In this document: in pieces, positions 4,825-5,174 of the stretch | How the letters are laid out: each line of letters opens with the position of its first letter | Position numbering within the stretch: position 1 is the stretch's first letter | NCBI GenBank assembly: GCA_029856635.1 | Contig: JAHKLH010000127.1 | Location: 1-5,174 of the forward strand | Reading direction: 5' to 3' | DNA length: 5,174 nt | DNA from: Candidatus Njordarchaeota archaeon | GTDB taxonomy: Archaea; Asgardarchaeota; Njordarchaeia; Njordarchaeales; JAHKLH01 | Notes under the pieces: model-generated | What the model saw: the letters and a program-made list of their open reading frames with translations, nothing else | What the model was told of the DNA's origin: nothing | The model's database searches: none | Made by a program: the position numbers and the translations under genes

Positions 4825-5174
4825 ATTTCAATTCCCTTCTTGGGAGTTTCTTTGTTTCTTCTGGATTAATATTGTCATTCTACATCACCCATTTCCTATC
4901 AAAGAATTTCAATTCCCTTCTTGGGAGTTTCTTTGTTTCTTCATCCCTGCCATTGAGCCCGATTTATCAATGAGCAAATACATTTCAATTCCCTTCTTGG
5001 GAGTTTCTTTGTTTCTTCCTTATTATGAGTGTATCTATACTTTATTAAGTTGATGCATAATTTCAATTCCCTTCTTGGGAGTTTCTTTGTTTCTTCTGGG
5101 AATATATTTAATAGGTGTTTAATTTGGCTAGGAATTTCAATTCCCTTCTTGGGAGTTTCTTTGTTTCTTCTAAA
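4825..5174 (-). CRISPR. CRISPR array, leader-distal part, five 37-nt repeats, continues past window
   Basis: Five identical 37-bp direct repeats lie at 4825-4861, 4906-4942, 4982-5018, 5060-5096 and 5134-5170. On the plus strand each begins ATTTCAATTCCCTTCTTGGG and ends TTTCTTC. The spacers are unrelated to each other: 4862-4905 (44 nt), 4943-4981 (39), 5019-5059 (41) and 5097-5133 (37); a fifth begins at 5171. Transcription is assigned to the minus strand because the reverse-complement repeat ends GGGAATTGAAAT, like the ATTGAAA(C/G) crRNA 5' handle of archaeal type I-A arrays. In that orientation a small hairpin (TCCC-AAGAA-GGGA, repeat positions 17-29) ends exactly 8 nt before the repeat end, where Cas6 cleavage is expected. 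The leader is therefore beyond the right edge, and 4825 is the oldest end. The last repeat shows no decay. The neighbouring type I-A effector operon is the likely user; cas6 is not in the window. Confidence 0.97.

Noticed and set aside
5097..5133. Spacer 4 sharing AATATATTTAA with the csa5 promoter region (3621-3631), as possible self-targeting
   Set aside because: The match is a short AT-only string with no extension, expected by chance in such AT-rich DNA.
1..5174. Search for tRNA or rRNA genes, insertion sequences, transposases and riboswitches
   Set aside because: No recognisable conserved RNA pattern, terminal inverted repeats or transposase motifs were seen on either strand.

Overview
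The window looks like part of a genome from a hyperthermophilic or thermophilic archaeon, probably a crenarchaeon (Thermoproteota). It is AT-rich and has archaeal TATA-like promoters, GGTGA-type ribosome binding sites and a complete csa-type (type I-A) CRISPR-Cas gene set. The CRISPR repeat, read on the minus strand, ends in ATTGAAAT, close to the ATTGAAA(C/G) end typical of archaeal repeats. I cannot name the species from the sequence.

Layout. Positions 1-3616 hold a tightly packed minus-strand operon. In transcription order it runs csa5 (small Cascade subunit, 3616-3218), cas7/csa2 (crRNA backbone, 3215-2277), cas5a (2266-1310), a cas8a-type large subunit (1313-159), then the first 48 codons of a cas3' helicase (146-1) that continues off the left edge. 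Junctions are 2 bp, 10 bp, a 4-bp ATGA overlap and 12 bp, so one message with coupled translation is likely. Positions 3617-3900 are a divergent promoter region rich in dyads and direct repeats. Positions 3901-4626 encode Csa3, a CARF plus winged-helix regulator, on the plus strand. Positions 4627-4824 are a mostly non-coding spacer with one doubtful small ORF. From 4825 to the right edge there is a CRISPR array with five identical 37-nt repeats and four complete spacers of 44, 39, 41 and 37 nt.

How it works together. Csa5, Cas7, Cas5 and Cas8a should assemble on a crRNA into the type I-A Cascade, which recruits the Cas3' helicase (and normally a separate Cas3'' HD nuclease, presumably further left) to degrade invading DNA. 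Csa3, transcribed away from the operon across a shared control region, is the obvious candidate to regulate it, possibly with a cyclic oligoadenylate or other ligand bound in its CARF domain. Repeat polarity says the array is transcribed right to left, so its leader is outside the window and the leader-distal (oldest) end faces csa3. No adaptation genes (cas1, cas2, cas4) and no cas6 are present here.

Novelty. The core is a known system, not a new one. The points worth a second look are the architecture of the csa3/csa5 control region (21-bp-spaced dyads, three AGAATCT palindromic cores, twin TATA boxes), the likely internal start of csa5, the cas8a gene lying between cas5 and cas3', cysteine motifs in Cas8a and Cas7, an apparently long Cas5, and the convergent csa3/array arrangement.
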